A stretch of 64,000 nucleotides of DNA from Hymenobacter puniceus (GTDB taxonomy: Bacteria > Bacteroidota > Bacteroidia > Cytophagales > Hymenobacteraceae), in NCBI RefSeq assembly GCF_014333525.1, contig NZ_JACSCX010000008.1:1-64000 (forward strand), in the 5' to 3' direction. Positions 24,572 through 33,133 of the stretch are shown here, one piece after another. Each line of letters starts with the position of its first letter. Position 1 is the first letter of the stretch. Under the pieces are notes generated by a model. The model had not been told where the DNA came from and did no database searches. It saw nothing but the letters and a program-made list of their open reading frames with translations. A program made the translations under genes and the position numbers.

Positions 24572-26821
24572 CTAATGCACCTCATTCTTTGTGCCTCCGG
24601 CTAAGGTGTTTACATGCAAGGCCAGGGTTTCTTTTACCTGCTGGCTGACCCGCCGGTAGTTCTCCTGCACGACCTCGGACAGCGTGGCGGCGCTATCTTC
24701 CTCCTCGGTGCCGAAGGAGGCCACCGGGTGCAGCGGGAACCGCTCCGGCGTGGCATCGGTGCGGGAGATGACGCCCTGAAAGAAGGTTTGCTGTGTTTCC
24801 ACGGTCTGCGCGATAAACTCGCCCTGCTGCAGGCCGATGGCGTCCTGCACCCGCACCAGGTTGCGCTCCTGATAGCTGGTGCTCAGGTTCGAGCTGTGGC
24901 TGCCGTGCCCCCCGCCCTGGCTTTTGCCGGTGCTGGTGCTGTGCATCTGCTTGTCCTCGCGGCCCACGAGCTCGGAGATGAACTTGGCCGTGTCGAGCGA
25001 GTTGACCTTGCCGAAAAACTGGTTGTTGAGGTTGCTGACCATAACCTTCATCTTTTCAGGGCCATAGGCGTCGGTCATCTGCGCCAGGTCCTGGGTCATG
25101 TAAATGGTGGCGACCTTGTTGCTGCGGGCCGTGGCCGGCAGCAGCTCCAGCCCCGGCACGTACACCGTGGCGGCCTCGTCGAGGAACACGTAGCTGCGGT
25201 GCTTGTGCTGTTGGTTCATGAGCTTGATGGCCACCGTAATGATGCAGCTGACCACCGGCGAGAAGGTTTCCTTCAGCGTAGGGTCGTTGCCAATGCACAG
25301 CAGGGCCGGCGCTTTCGGGTCGTTCAGGTTAAGCGAGAACCCCTCCCCTGCTTCCTCGTCCGGCGTGAGCACCCAGACGATTTCCGGGGAGTTAATCCGG
25401 TTCAGAATCACCTGCAGCGTGCCCACGACGGCGGCCACCTGCTTCTCGGCCCGCTGCTCAACGGCCGTGATGATGCTACGCACCATGCCGGCGCACTCCG
25501 GGTCGGTTTCCAGCATCGAGAGCACGTGCTTGAAGTCTTTGTGCACGGCCGTGGCCACCACGTGGGGAATGGTGCAGTAGGCCGGGAAGTGCTTTTTGTA
25601 AAACCAGATGATGCCCGTCAGGTAAGCCACCGCGCTGATGTCGAAGAACTCCATCTTGCGGATGCTGGCCGGGTTTAAGTTGTTGATGATGGCCCGGGAG
25701 TACTCCTCGGCAAACGCCACTACCGGCATGTCCGCCGCCCGTAGCGGGTTGACCCGCTCGCTGCGCTCCAGGTCGCGGAAGTTGATGACGTGAAAGACCA
25801 CCGCGGGCTCGGGCTCCCCGTTGGGCAATAGACGCGGCGGGGTCTGCCGGCGGCCGGCCAGCTCCAGGGCCTTCTGGGCCGTTTCGGCCAGCACCGGAAA
25901 TTTGAAGTCGTAGATGAGCCCGGCAAAATTCTTGGCCGCCAGCTGCTCAATGACCGGCTCCCCGATGGAGTAGGTCTTGCCGGCCCCGGCCCCGCCGAGC
26001 ACCAGCACGCCCCGGTAAGGGTTGGGTACGTTCACCCAACCGCCCCCTTCCGTGGGCAGGTTAAACCCGTCCGGGGTTTCCATTTTCCTACGCTCCACGC
26101 TCAGCCCGAAGTCCGGGCTTTTGGTCAGGGCCCGCAGCATGCCCACCACAAAGCCGCTGGCCAGCGCCAGCGTGGCCGCCACCGGATAGCCGGCCCGGAT
26201 ACAGCCGGGCGCGTAGGAAGGCATGGTCAGCAGCACGTAGGCGCTGAGCAGAAACAGCCCGCCGCAGCTGGCCATCACGACGCGCACAGCCTGGGGCGGC
26301 AGGGGCTTGCGCCGGGCCTGCCCGGGTTTGCGCTCGGGTGCCGCCTGCACGAATACCAGTCCGAAGGCCAGCAGCAGCAGCAGCCCCCGCAGCCCCAGGC
26401 CGGCAGCTTCATAGAATCGGCCGGCTTTCACCAGCAGCTTGCCTTTAAACCCCTGCCCGGCGTTGGCCACGCTCAGGGCAGCGGCCCCTCCCCTACTCAC
26501 AACCTGGTCGCCAGCGCGGCTGGTGCTAGTGGCTACCCCGGCGGCCGACTCTCCAAGTACCGGCGCGGCCTGCCGCTGCAACCGCCGGCGCCGGGCTTCG
26601 GCCCGCTGCTGGTTGATGACTACCAGGCGCGCGGCCAGGCGCTGTTTGGGCGTTAATACCGGCTCCCTGCGTTTCTGGCTTTGGGCGGCGCGGGCCGCAG
26701 CCAGCTCGGCCGGGTGCTGAAACACGTACCACTCCCCGGCCAGTAAGCCCAGCAAGAGCAGTCCCAGGAGCAGCGCGATATTTTGAGTGTTGGCCGCGGG
26801 CCGGGGTGCTTGACTATTCAT
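24572..26821 (-). CDS. Type IV coupling protein (VirD4/TraG/MobC type)
   Basis: 749 residues from ATG 26821; an open frame runs 43 codons further upstream but would overlap the relaxase gene. The N-terminus has membrane helices at about 12-30, in the 140-160 region and at 185-230. Walker A is GGAGAGKTYSIGEP and Walker B is YVFLDEAATVY. The C-terminal part includes YMTQDLAQMTDAYGPEKMK. Coupling proteins bring the relaxase-DNA complex to the type IV channel and select secreted substrates. Upstream (34 bp) is the relaxase; downstream is the VbhA/Fic pair, which suggests that Fic may be one of its substrates. Confidence 0.85.
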   Translation of the reverse strand: MNSQAPRPAANTQNIALLLGLLLLGLLAGEWYVFQHPAELAAARAAQSQKRREPVLTPKQRLAARLVVINQQRAEARRRRLQRQAAPVLGESAAGVATSTSRAGDQVVSRGGAAALSVANAGQGFKGKLLVKAGRFYEAAGLGLRGLLLLLAFGLVFVQAAPERKPGQARRKPLPPQAVRVVMASCGGLFLLSAYVLLTMPSYAPGCIRAGYPVAATLALASGFVVGMLRALTKSPDFGLSVERRKMETPDGFNLPTEGGGWVNVPNPYRGVLVLGGAGAGKTYSIGEPVIEQLAAKNFAGLIYDFKFPVLAETAQKALELAGRRQTPPRLLPNGEPEPAVVFHVINFRDLERSERVNPLRAADMPVVAFAEEYSRAIINNLNPASIRKMEFFDISAVAYLTGIIWFYKKHFPAYCTIPHVVATAVHKDFKHVLSMLETDPECAGMVRSIITAVEQRAEKQVAAVVGTLQVILNRINSPEIVWVLTPDEEAGEGFSLNLNDPKAPALLCIGNDPTLKETFSPVVSCIITVAIKLMNQQHKHRSYVFLDEAATVYVPGLELLPATARSNKVATIYMTQDLAQMTDAYGPEKMKVMVSNLNNQFFGKVNSLDTAKFISELVGREDKQMHSTSTGKSQGGGHGSHSSNLSTSYQERNLVRVQDAIGLQQGEFIAQTVETQQTFFQGVISRTDATPERFPLHPVASFGTEEEDSAATLSEVVQENYRRVSQQVKETLALHVNTLAGGTKNEVH

Positions 26822-26855
26822 TAGGTAGTCTATAAGATTGATAAGGGTGGGTGGC

Positions 26856-27890
26856 CTACATTTCCATGTCCAGTTCGGCGCGGCGGCGCCCCGGCTTTTC
26901 CGCCACCTGCTCGGTGTGCTCATCCTGGCTTGCCTGGGCACGGCGTACAAGGTGCTGCACCGCTTGCAGGGCCGTGGCCGCCTGGCGCTGCGGGGTGGGC
27001 GCCTGCTCCCGGCCGGTGGCCAGCAGCTGCAGCGCGTTGTCGATGGGGCAGCCGTCGCGGGCCCGCTCCTCCACCCGGTTCAGCATCCGGTAAAACGTCT
27101 TGTCAAACTGCCGGGTCCGGGCGATGCCCTGCACCTTCTCTGTATTCAGGTGCTGCTCCCGGGGCACCAGCAGGTTGATGCGTTCGACCCGCTCCGCAAT
27201 CTTGGTCAGCCGGCCGGCGTCGTAGCTCGCATCCCGCTCGCGGCTGGCGCGCGGGCGCAGCTTCTCGTGGGCCTGGGCCACGTAGCCGAACTGCCGCTCA
27301 AACTGCCGGCCGGCGGCCGTCTGCCAGCGCATCAAGTCAAATCGCTGCCGGCGCCCGCCGGGGTTCAGGGTCAGTTGCTGCTGCGCGTCGCGGGCGCTGA
27401 CAATGACGTGCACGTGCGCCTGGGCGCCGGCCCGCTTCTCCCCTGCTTTGGCCCTGCCGGCTACCACCTCCGGGTCGGTGCCCCGGTGGGTGCGGTCCTC
27501 GTGCAGGATGGCGCCCCAGACCAGGTCCCGGCTGCTGAGTTCGCGGCCGCCCGTCAGCTGAAAGTTTTGGGCGTACTGGTCCATCACCTGCCGGGTGTAG
27601 GCCTTGAGCTTGTCCGGGTCGCTGCCGATGTGGGCCAGCTCCTGCTCGCTCGGACTGAGCACCAGGGAGTAGAACTTGGCCTCCGTGGCCCGCAGTCCCT
27701 TGACGTTGGTGTCAATGGCCTGCCGCAATTGCGCGGCGTTCACCTGGTCGGATTCGGCGCTGAAAAAGGCGGCTTCCTGCCCCTCCCCCACCGCCTCGTG
27801 CTGCAGATATTGCAGGGTCTGCGCGCAGCTGCCGTTGTTGGTATAGGCGGCCTTGCCATGCGTTTTGGGATTAATAAGTTTGACGTACAT
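26856..27890 (-). CDS. Relaxase / mobilisation protein (MobB-like)
   Basis: 344 residues. The N-terminus (MYVKLINPKTHGKAAYTNNG) carries candidate catalytic tyrosines at positions 2 and 16. The metal-binding motif HVHVIVSARD is the HxH motif III of relaxases. The C-terminal third is charged and helical. It would nick the plasmid at oriT and lead the strand through the coupling protein. A ribbon-type accessory gene lies 47 bp upstream. It resembles the DUF5712 group of Bacteroidota mobilisation proteins; which tyrosine is catalytic cannot be decided here. Confidence 0.75.
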   Translation of the reverse strand: MYVKLINPKTHGKAAYTNNGSCAQTLQYLQHEAVGEGQEAAFFSAESDQVNAAQLRQAIDTNVKGLRATEAKFYSLVLSPSEQELAHIGSDPDKLKAYTRQVMDQYAQNFQLTGGRELSSRDLVWGAILHEDRTHRGTDPEVVAGRAKAGEKRAGAQAHVHVIVSARDAQQQLTLNPGGRRQRFDLMRWQTAAGRQFERQFGYVAQAHEKLRPRASRERDASYDAGRLTKIAERVERINLLVPREQHLNTEKVQGIARTRQFDKTFYRMLNRVEERARDGCPIDNALQLLATGREQAPTPQRQAATALQAVQHLVRRAQASQDEHTEQVAEKPGRRRAELDMEM

Positions 27891-27937
27891 GGGTGGTCAA
27901 GTAGTAGTTTAAGCGTTGGTTAGGTTGCTTTTTCTCC

Positions 27938-28468
27938 CTACTGCCCCTGCCCTGCCGCCGCTTCCACCGGCTTACTGCGCTTGCCCGGCCCGTTCTTCTG
28001 GGCTGATTCCAGGGCCTCCTTTACCTGCTTTTCCACCGCTTCCTCGTTGCGCTGGCGCAGCACTTTGAGCGCCTGCTGCTGCAGTTGCAGCTGGGCTTCG
28101 CTGAGCGTTTCGAGCTGCGCATTCAGGTTGCCCACCAGGATTTCATTTAGGCGCAGCACCCGCTCCAGCGTGATGCGGGAGCGCAGCATTTCCTCCAGCA
28201 TGGCCGTGAGCAGGGTGCGCTCCTGCTCCTGCAGAAACCCAAAGACCCGGTCGCCGAGCTTCTTTATCTGCTGCATGATGAGCTGCCCCTCGCGGGCCTC
28301 GGTTTCGCGCGGGTCCAGGCCCCGGGCGGCGAAGTATCCCACGGCCGCGCTGGCGTACACCCCCAGACTGGTCCCCACTTCGGCCGCGGCCGCCTCCCCT
28401 TTCCGGTGGGCGTTGTTGTCCAGGGTCACCCGTTTGCGTAGCTCCGTGCTCATGTTAGTTCGTTCCAT
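27938..28468 (-). CDS. mobA: BfmA/BtgA-type mobilisation accessory protein
   Basis: 176 residues, or 171 if started at the ATG at 28453. A short N-terminal basic DNA-binding segment (ELRKRVTLDNNAHRKGEA, probably ribbon-helix-helix) is followed by LGVYASAAVGYFAARGLDP, typical of BfmA/BtgA proteins, and a long Gln/Glu-rich coiled coil. These proteins bind oriT and help the relaxase. It is the first gene of the leftward mobilisation operon and faces away from parA, so oriT probably lies just upstream. Confidence 0.75.
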   Translation of the reverse strand: MERTNMSTELRKRVTLDNNAHRKGEAAAAEVGTSLGVYASAAVGYFAARGLDPRETEAREGQLIMQQIKKLGDRVFGFLQEQERTLLTAMLEEMLRSRITLERVLRLNEILVGNLNAQLETLSEAQLQLQQQALKVLRQRNEEAVEKQVKEALESAQKNGPGKRSKPVEAAAGQGQ

Positions 28469-28499
28469 TCAGCGGCTGGTGGGCCAGTTTTAGCACTTC

Positions 28500-28580
28500 A
28501 AATCAGCTACTTAGCCCCGCATGGCCCACAAATCAGCTCTGCTGATTTATAAAACACTCAAGACTAGCGCGTTAGCGCTA
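28500..28580. other. Candidate oriT hairpins
   Basis: AAATCAGCT occurs at 28500-28508 and 28530-28538. The second copy forms AAATCAGC-TCT-GCTGATTT (28530-28548). Next comes TAGCGC-GTTA-GCGCTA (28565-28580). Two compact hairpins just upstream of a mobilisation operon are what an oriT looks like, but the nick site is not identifiable. Confidence 0.4.
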
Positions 28581-28850
28581 TGATTGGGTTGTTCTTCTTG
28601 CTAAGACTATTCTACGATTAGCAAAAAGTTAGTTAAAAGCTAGTACGGAGTCTGTGCCGATAGTGTTTGGCCGTTCTATTGGCTTGGCTTAATTGATTTA
28701 CTCACGCTAGTGTCAGGGACGTTCAATAAACCCTCCTACTGGTCTGTACCCCCACTCCTGCCAAGTCGGTTTGCCCTGGCTCAGCTGCCTTTCGCCTGTA
28801 AAACCCATCAGGATTATCAATAGAGCAGTAAATGCACTTCGCATCAACAG

Positions 28851-29215
28851 TTCTGCAATTCTGCTTTTCTGTTGTTTCATTAGGGTCGCGGAGTTGCACC
28901 AGTGGGTTCATACCCCAGTGTTCTGTTATTCTACAGTTCTGTTGTTACGCTTCCGACTAGCCGCAATTCCTGCCCCCATTCTGCAGTTCTGCATTTCTGT
29001 TGTTCTGCAGCTTCGGCACGGTAACTAAAGTTTAGCCGTCAACATCCGTAGAAATGAAAATCAACAGAACCGTACTTCTGCAATTCTGCAATCTTATTCT
29101 TCTGTTGTTCTGTAAATCTATTTTATTACAGATTGACTGATTTGTTATTCTGCCTTTGTGTTAAACAACATTTCTGCTTTTCAGCAAAAAAGCGGTTCTG
29201 CTGTTTTGCGTTTCT
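28851..29215. repeat. Degenerate TTCTG-type repeats upstream of parA
   Basis: TTCTGTTGTT occurs at 28867-28876, 28937-28946, 28995-29004 and 29100-29109, in most cases preceded by one or two TTCTGCA/TTCTACA units, and further TTCTGC copies follow to 29,215. Spacing is irregular (70, 58 and 105 bp). Position before parA suggests a partition site or origin-related iterons. A related sequence exists at 2272-2307, so a dispersed repeat family is the alternative. Confidence 0.5.
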
Positions 29216-29297
29216 GCTTTTCTATTACTTTTGGCTTGTCGTTGCGCGGGCCGCGTGAACGGCACCTTTCGCCCACGACCTCAACCCTGCCCCGACC

Positions 29298-30065
29298 ATG
29301 TCCAAGGTTATCAGCTTTGCCACCCAGAAGGGGGGCTCCGGCAAATCCACTCTGGCCCTCGTGCTCGCCGCCCCGCTGGCGACCGAGTACGGCCTGCGCA
29401 TCGCCGTCCTGGACTGCGACTACCAGCAGAGCATCGTCAAGACCCGCGAGCAGGTGGACGCCGCCAACTTCGCCAAGCTGCGCGAGGCCAACCCCGACGC
29501 TCAGTACCCCTACGACGTCTACCCCTGGCAGCTCAACCGGATTTTCGACTTCATCGACAACCCCGAGCACAACTACGACCTGATTATCATCGACGTGCCG
29601 GGCCGGGCCGATGGCGACGACGTTTTCAATGCCCTGACGGCCTGCGACGCGGTGATTGTGCCCCTGGTATCGGATTACCTGGACCGCGCCTCCACGGCCG
29701 AGTTTATGACCATTCTGGAGGCCATCAAGAAAGCCGCCGACGATGCCCAGATTGACTTCCAGTACTACGGCCTGCCCACCAAGCGCGTGGCGGGGCAGCG
29801 GGAGGAAAAGGAGATGGACGACTACATCGACGGACTGGGCCTCTCGCGCTTCAACTCCTCCCTGGGCCACCGCAAGGCCTACACCCGGGCCTCCACGCTC
29901 TACAGCCTGCTCAACCCGGCCTGGGCCCGCTACGCCGGCGGCACCAAGGACACCTCCGACGAAATCCGCCGCATCTGCGAGGAGCTCATCGAGCGCCTGG
30001 GACTGCCTGACCGCCGCAGCTCAGCTGCTACACCTGTATCCACCGCTTCAACCTCCGCTAAGTAA
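29298..30065 (+). CDS. parA: ParA-type partition ATPase
   Basis: 255 residues. Deviant Walker A KGGSGKST at residues 11-18, Walker A' LDCDYQQS, and Walker B LIIIDVPGRADGD. The C-terminus has a Ser/Thr/Ala tail. ParA proteins form ATP-dependent gradients on the nucleoid to move plasmid copies apart. The stop overlaps the start of the next gene by one base (TAATG), so the pair is coupled. No classical ParB follows; a small protein takes its place. Confidence 0.85.
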   Translation: MSKVISFATQKGGSGKSTLALVLAAPLATEYGLRIAVLDCDYQQSIVKTREQVDAANFAKLREANPDAQYPYDVYPWQLNRIFDFIDNPEHNYDLIIIDVPGRADGDDVFNALTACDAVIVPLVSDYLDRASTAEFMTILEAIKKAADDAQIDFQYYGLPTKRVAGQREEKEMDDYIDGLGLSRFNSSLGHRKAYTRASTLYSLLNPAWARYAGGTKDTSDEIRRICEELIERLGLPDRRSSAATPVSTASTSAK

Positions 30066-30535
30066 TGGGCTTCGAGAAACCACAAATCACCCCGCGCCGC
30101 CGCATCGAAGTGCCCGAAGAGGCCCGCCAGCAGGCCCGCGCCGGCATGGGAGGGGAGGCCACCCGCACGGCCACCTCGCCCCCGGCGGCCGTGGAGCCCA
30201 TCGCGTCCCTGGCACCAGCCCCAGCGCCCGCGCCCGCTCCGGTCGCCGCTGCCTCTGAGCCGGCTGCTGCCCCAGTTGCCGCGCCGGCTGCGGCCCCCGT
30301 TAAGGCCTCTTCCCGGGGCCGCAAGCCCGCCACGGCGGCAGCGCTCGCTCCGGAAGCCGAAGTGCCGCTGCACACGGTTCAGATTGCCAAATCTATGGTA
30401 CAGGAGATTAAGATGAGCTTGCTCTTAGCAGTTCCCGGACCCGACACGCCCACCACGATTAAAAATTACCTGGAAGCGGCCCACCGGCATTACGATGCCT
30501 ACTTGCGCAAAACGGGCAAGCTGCCGACCAAGTAG
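30065..30535 (+). CDS. Small protein coupled to ParA, probable partition partner
   Basis: 156 residues. The N-terminal 25 residues are basic, the middle (35-100) is a low-complexity Ala/Pro stretch, and the C-terminal 50 residues (VQIAKSMVQEIKMSLLL, then helical to the end) form a small domain. It overlaps parA by one base. In type Ib partition systems the gene after parA encodes a small centromere-binding protein, so that role is likely by position, but I cannot identify a ribbon-helix-helix with confidence. Confidence 0.55.
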   Translation: MGFEKPQITPRRRIEVPEEARQQARAGMGGEATRTATSPPAAVEPIASLAPAPAPAPAPVAAASEPAAAPVAAPAAAPVKASSRGRKPATAAALAPEAEVPLHTVQIAKSMVQEIKMSLLLAVPGPDTPTTIKNYLEAAHRHYDAYLRKTGKLPTK

Positions 30536-30555
30536 GGGAGGGACTTTCGGTCGCC

Positions 30556-30585
30556 AAAGCAGCCTCTTCGGAGGCTGCTTTTTGT
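30556..30585 (+). terminator. Rho-independent terminator after the par operon
   Basis: AAAGCAGCCTC (30556-30566), TTCG loop, GAGGCTGCTTT (30571-30581) and a T-rich tail. The stem is perfect with a stable UUCG tetraloop. Confidence 0.9.
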
Positions 30586-30859
30586 TTTGGGCGGTGGGGG
30601 AGGGGATAATGGTTGATTGTTTACTTGGACTACCCGAATGGAATGTAGCACAATGAAAGTCGGTTACTGAACACGCAGGTCTTCCTGGCCTGCTTGAAAT
30701 ACCTTCTCTCTCCTGTAACGAATGGCTGGGGTGGCCGGTACTCCTGGAACCGGTGCGCCCAAATCAACCCGAGCGCACTTCTGTCCCGCGTGGCGTGCTG
30801 GCAGCTCAACGGAGCCGGTGCTCGCTATCCCCAAAGTATAACCTGCTCGCCAGCTTGCC

Positions 30860-32263
30860 ATGAAAAACGCCCTGATTTGTTTGCTTTTGCTTTTCTCCCA
30901 CGTTTCGGGCACCGCCTGCACCATCGTGTCCGGCACGGACCGCCAGGGGCAGACGTGGGCGATGAACAACGAGGACTTCTTTCATACCTACTCGACCTAC
31001 GTCAACGTCCTGCCGGCAACGGACTCCGGGAAGCTCGGCTATCTGACGCTTACCTACGGCTCGCCCGACAGCGGGGTCCAGGGCGGCGTCAACGAAGCCG
31101 GGGTATTCTTTGACATCAACGCCCTGCCCCCGCAGACGTACAAGCTGAGCCGCGGCAAAAAGCCCTTTCCCCACGGTTCCATGCTGGTCTACCTGCTGGA
31201 GCGGTGCAAGTCCGTGCCCGAGTTTCTGGCCCTGTGGGACACGTACTACCTGCCCGACATGGGCGACGTGCAGATTCACCTGGCCGACAAGCAGGGCAAC
31301 CTGGCCGTCGTCGCCCCGGACACCATCGTGCGCAGCACCCGGCCGCTGACCACCACCAACTTCAACGTGTGCGACGCCGGCCCCGGCAAACAGGGCTGCT
31401 GGCGCTACCCGCTGGCGCAGCAGGCCCTGGCCGATGGCGGCATCAGCCAGTCCAACCTGGTCAAGATTGCCGCCGCCACTTCCTGGCGCGAGTTCACGAC
31501 CACCGTCTACACCAACCTCCACAACCTGGCCACGGGGGACATGTGGTTTTACCTGGCCGAAGAGTATGCTACGCCGTGGAAGACCAACATTCACACCCTG
31601 CTCCAACAAGGCCGGCGCAGTATGCTGCTGACGTCGCAGTTTCCCGGCAACGCCAGCGTGCGCCTGGCGAGCGTGCTGAAAAAGCACCGCCGTGCCGGCC
31701 CCGTGGAACGCTTTCTGCAAGGCGGGGCCTATTCGCCCGCCCAACAGGAGTCCTTGCTGCGCCTGGCCTTCCTCGACGCGTTTTACGTGGAAAAGGACTT
31801 TGCCACCGCCGGCGTGGTGTTTCCCCTCTGGGAACGGGTGCTGGCTGTCAACCCCAAACTCGACGTCACGGAGGTACAGTTCACCAAAGCCGAGGTGCTG
31901 GCCAGCCAGGGTAACTCCGCGGAAGCCATCCGGGTGCTGCGGGCGGTGGGCAAACCCAGCTGGAAAACCGACGCCCTGCTGGCCAACCTGCTGGGCAACG
32001 AGCAAGCCACCGCCGTGATTGAGTTGCCCGGGCACGTCAACGCCCGGGCCGTGGCCGTGGAAATCAAGGGCAACTACAACTTCCTTCGCTTCCTGCAGAA
32101 AACCCCGACCGGTTGGCGGATGTCGTTGAAGACGGACCGCAAGGAGCTGAAATACTGCTTTTACGTGGACGGCCAGCGGGTCGTGGACCCCGCACGGCCC
32201 ACGGTAGCCCGGCAGGAAACAGTCAAAGGGGATTTGGCCACCTTCAATCTCTGGCGCCTGTAA
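30860..32263 (+). CDS. Secreted Ntn hydrolase (linear amide C-N hydrolase)
   Basis: 467 residues. A signal peptide ends at SGTA and the next residue, Cys20, begins CTIVSGTDRQGQTWAMNNED, the pattern of choloylglycine-hydrolase/acyltransferase-type Ntn hydrolases in which the N-terminal Cys exposed by cleavage is the nucleophile. Further features are GGVNEAGVFFDINAL and a TTTNFNVC segment. The C-terminal 80 residues look like an immunoglobulin-like (E-set) domain. The substrate, an amide such as an N-acyl compound, is unknown. The gene stands alone between two terminators or opposing operons. Confidence 0.65.
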   Translation: MKNALICLLLLFSHVSGTACTIVSGTDRQGQTWAMNNEDFFHTYSTYVNVLPATDSGKLGYLTLTYGSPDSGVQGGVNEAGVFFDINALPPQTYKLSRGKKPFPHGSMLVYLLERCKSVPEFLALWDTYYLPDMGDVQIHLADKQGNLAVVAPDTIVRSTRPLTTTNFNVCDAGPGKQGCWRYPLAQQALADGGISQSNLVKIAAATSWREFTTTVYTNLHNLATGDMWFYLAEEYATPWKTNIHTLLQQGRRSMLLTSQFPGNASVRLASVLKKHRRAGPVERFLQGGAYSPAQQESLLRLAFLDAFYVEKDFATAGVVFPLWERVLAVNPKLDVTEVQFTKAEVLASQGNSAEAIRVLRAVGKPSWKTDALLANLLGNEQATAVIELPGHVNARAVAVEIKGNYNFLRFLQKTPTGWRMSLKTDRKELKYCFYVDGQRVVDPARPTVARQETVKGDLATFNLWRL

Positions 32264-32404
32264 GCAAGGACTCTCGCCAGCCACAATCGGGGTGGCAGAC
32301 GTATCTGTGCTACAGGTCATTGCCTGTCGTAACATCGTCGTTACTGGGGCAGACCTTCAAAAACGCACCTGCTATTCTTAGCGATAAGGGGCACCGGGGT
32401 GACG

Positions 32405-33133
32405 CTAACCGAGCAACGGGCGCAAGGCTTCGGCATAAGTCCGGCTCACGCGCACCGTGCGCCCACCGACCAGCGTGGCGTAGTACCCGCCGGAGCCGTC
32501 GCGCTCCAGCTCGCGTACCGCGTCCAGCGCTACCAGGCAGGAGCGGTGGATGCGCAGGAACTGGCGCGGGTCGAGTCGCTGGGCCAGCTGGGAGATGCCC
32601 AGGTTGCTCAGGTACTGCCCGCCGGCGGTGTGCAGGGTGGCGTAGTCGCCGGCGGCCTCCACGAACTGGATGTCGGCCACGGCCACGGCCACCAGGCGCG
32701 GGCCCTGCGGCACGAACAGGCGCGTGGGGTACACGGATTCAGCGGGCCGGGCCGTGAGCTGCTCCAGCAGGTGCTGCAGCTGCGCGGGCGGGGCCAGGGC
32801 CCGGGCCATGACCTGGCGGAAGCGGGCGCGGTCGTAGGGTTTGAGCAGGTAGTCGACGGCTCCGGCTTCGAACGCGGCCAGGGCGTACTGGTCGTAGGCC
32901 GTGGAGAACACCACCCGGGGCACCTGTTCCAGTTGGGCCAGCACCTCAAAGCCCGTCAGGCCCGGCAGCTGGATGTCTAAAAACAGCAGGTCGGGCTGCA
33001 GCCGCCCGATGGCCTCGACCGCGGCCGGCCCGTCGGCGCACTCGCCCACGAGCGCGACCTGCGGAAAGTCGGCCAGGTACTGGCGCACGATGGTGCGGGC
33101 CGGGGCCTCGTCGTCGATGAGCAGGGCCCTCAT
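32405..33133 (-). CDS. LytTR-type response regulator
   Basis: 242 residues. Receiver domain at 1-120 with DDEAP and phospho-acceptor Asp in LLFLDIQLPGL, then a LytTR DNA-binding domain at about 135-240 (VAVADIQFVEAAGDYATLHT, RIHRSCLVALDAV). It would bind DNA on phosphorylation by the kinase encoded immediately upstream, with which it overlaps by 4 bp. The target genes are not evident; the co-transcribed TlpA-like gene suggests an envelope stress or redox link. Confidence 0.85.
   Translation of the reverse strand: MRALLIDDEAPARTIVRQYLADFPQVALVGECADGPAAVEAIGRLQPDLLFLDIQLPGLTGFEVLAQLEQVPRVVFSTAYDQYALAAFEAGAVDYLLKPYDRARFRQVMARALAPPAQLQHLLEQLTARPAESVYPTRLFVPQGPRLVAVAVADIQFVEAAGDYATLHTAGGQYLSNLGISQLAQRLDPRQFLRIHRSCLVALDAVRELERDGSGGYYATLVGGRTVRVSRTYAEALRPLLG

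Larger units (their letters stand above)
28469..29297. other. Divergent intergenic region between mobA and parA
   Basis: About 830 bp with no convincing gene. The mobA-proximal part (28,500-28,580) contains small hairpins suited to an oriT, and the rest (28,851-29,215) is filled with TTCTG-type repeats. A TACTTTTG box at 29226-29233 could be the -7 element for parA. Confidence 0.5.

Noticed and set aside
24614..25678. 354-codon open frame on the plus strand.
   Set aside because: Antisense to the coupling protein gene, which has Walker motifs; no domain in the antisense product.
26838..27923. 361-codon open frame on the plus strand.
   Set aside because: Antisense to the relaxase gene, which carries the HxH motif.
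28851..29215. TTCTG repeats as a CRISPR array.
   Set aside because: Units are short and degenerate, spacers are not of constant length, and no cas genes are present.
30806..32335. 509-codon open frame on the minus strand.
   Set aside because: It is opposite the Ntn hydrolase gene, has a composition typical of GC-rich antisense frames and no recognisable domain.
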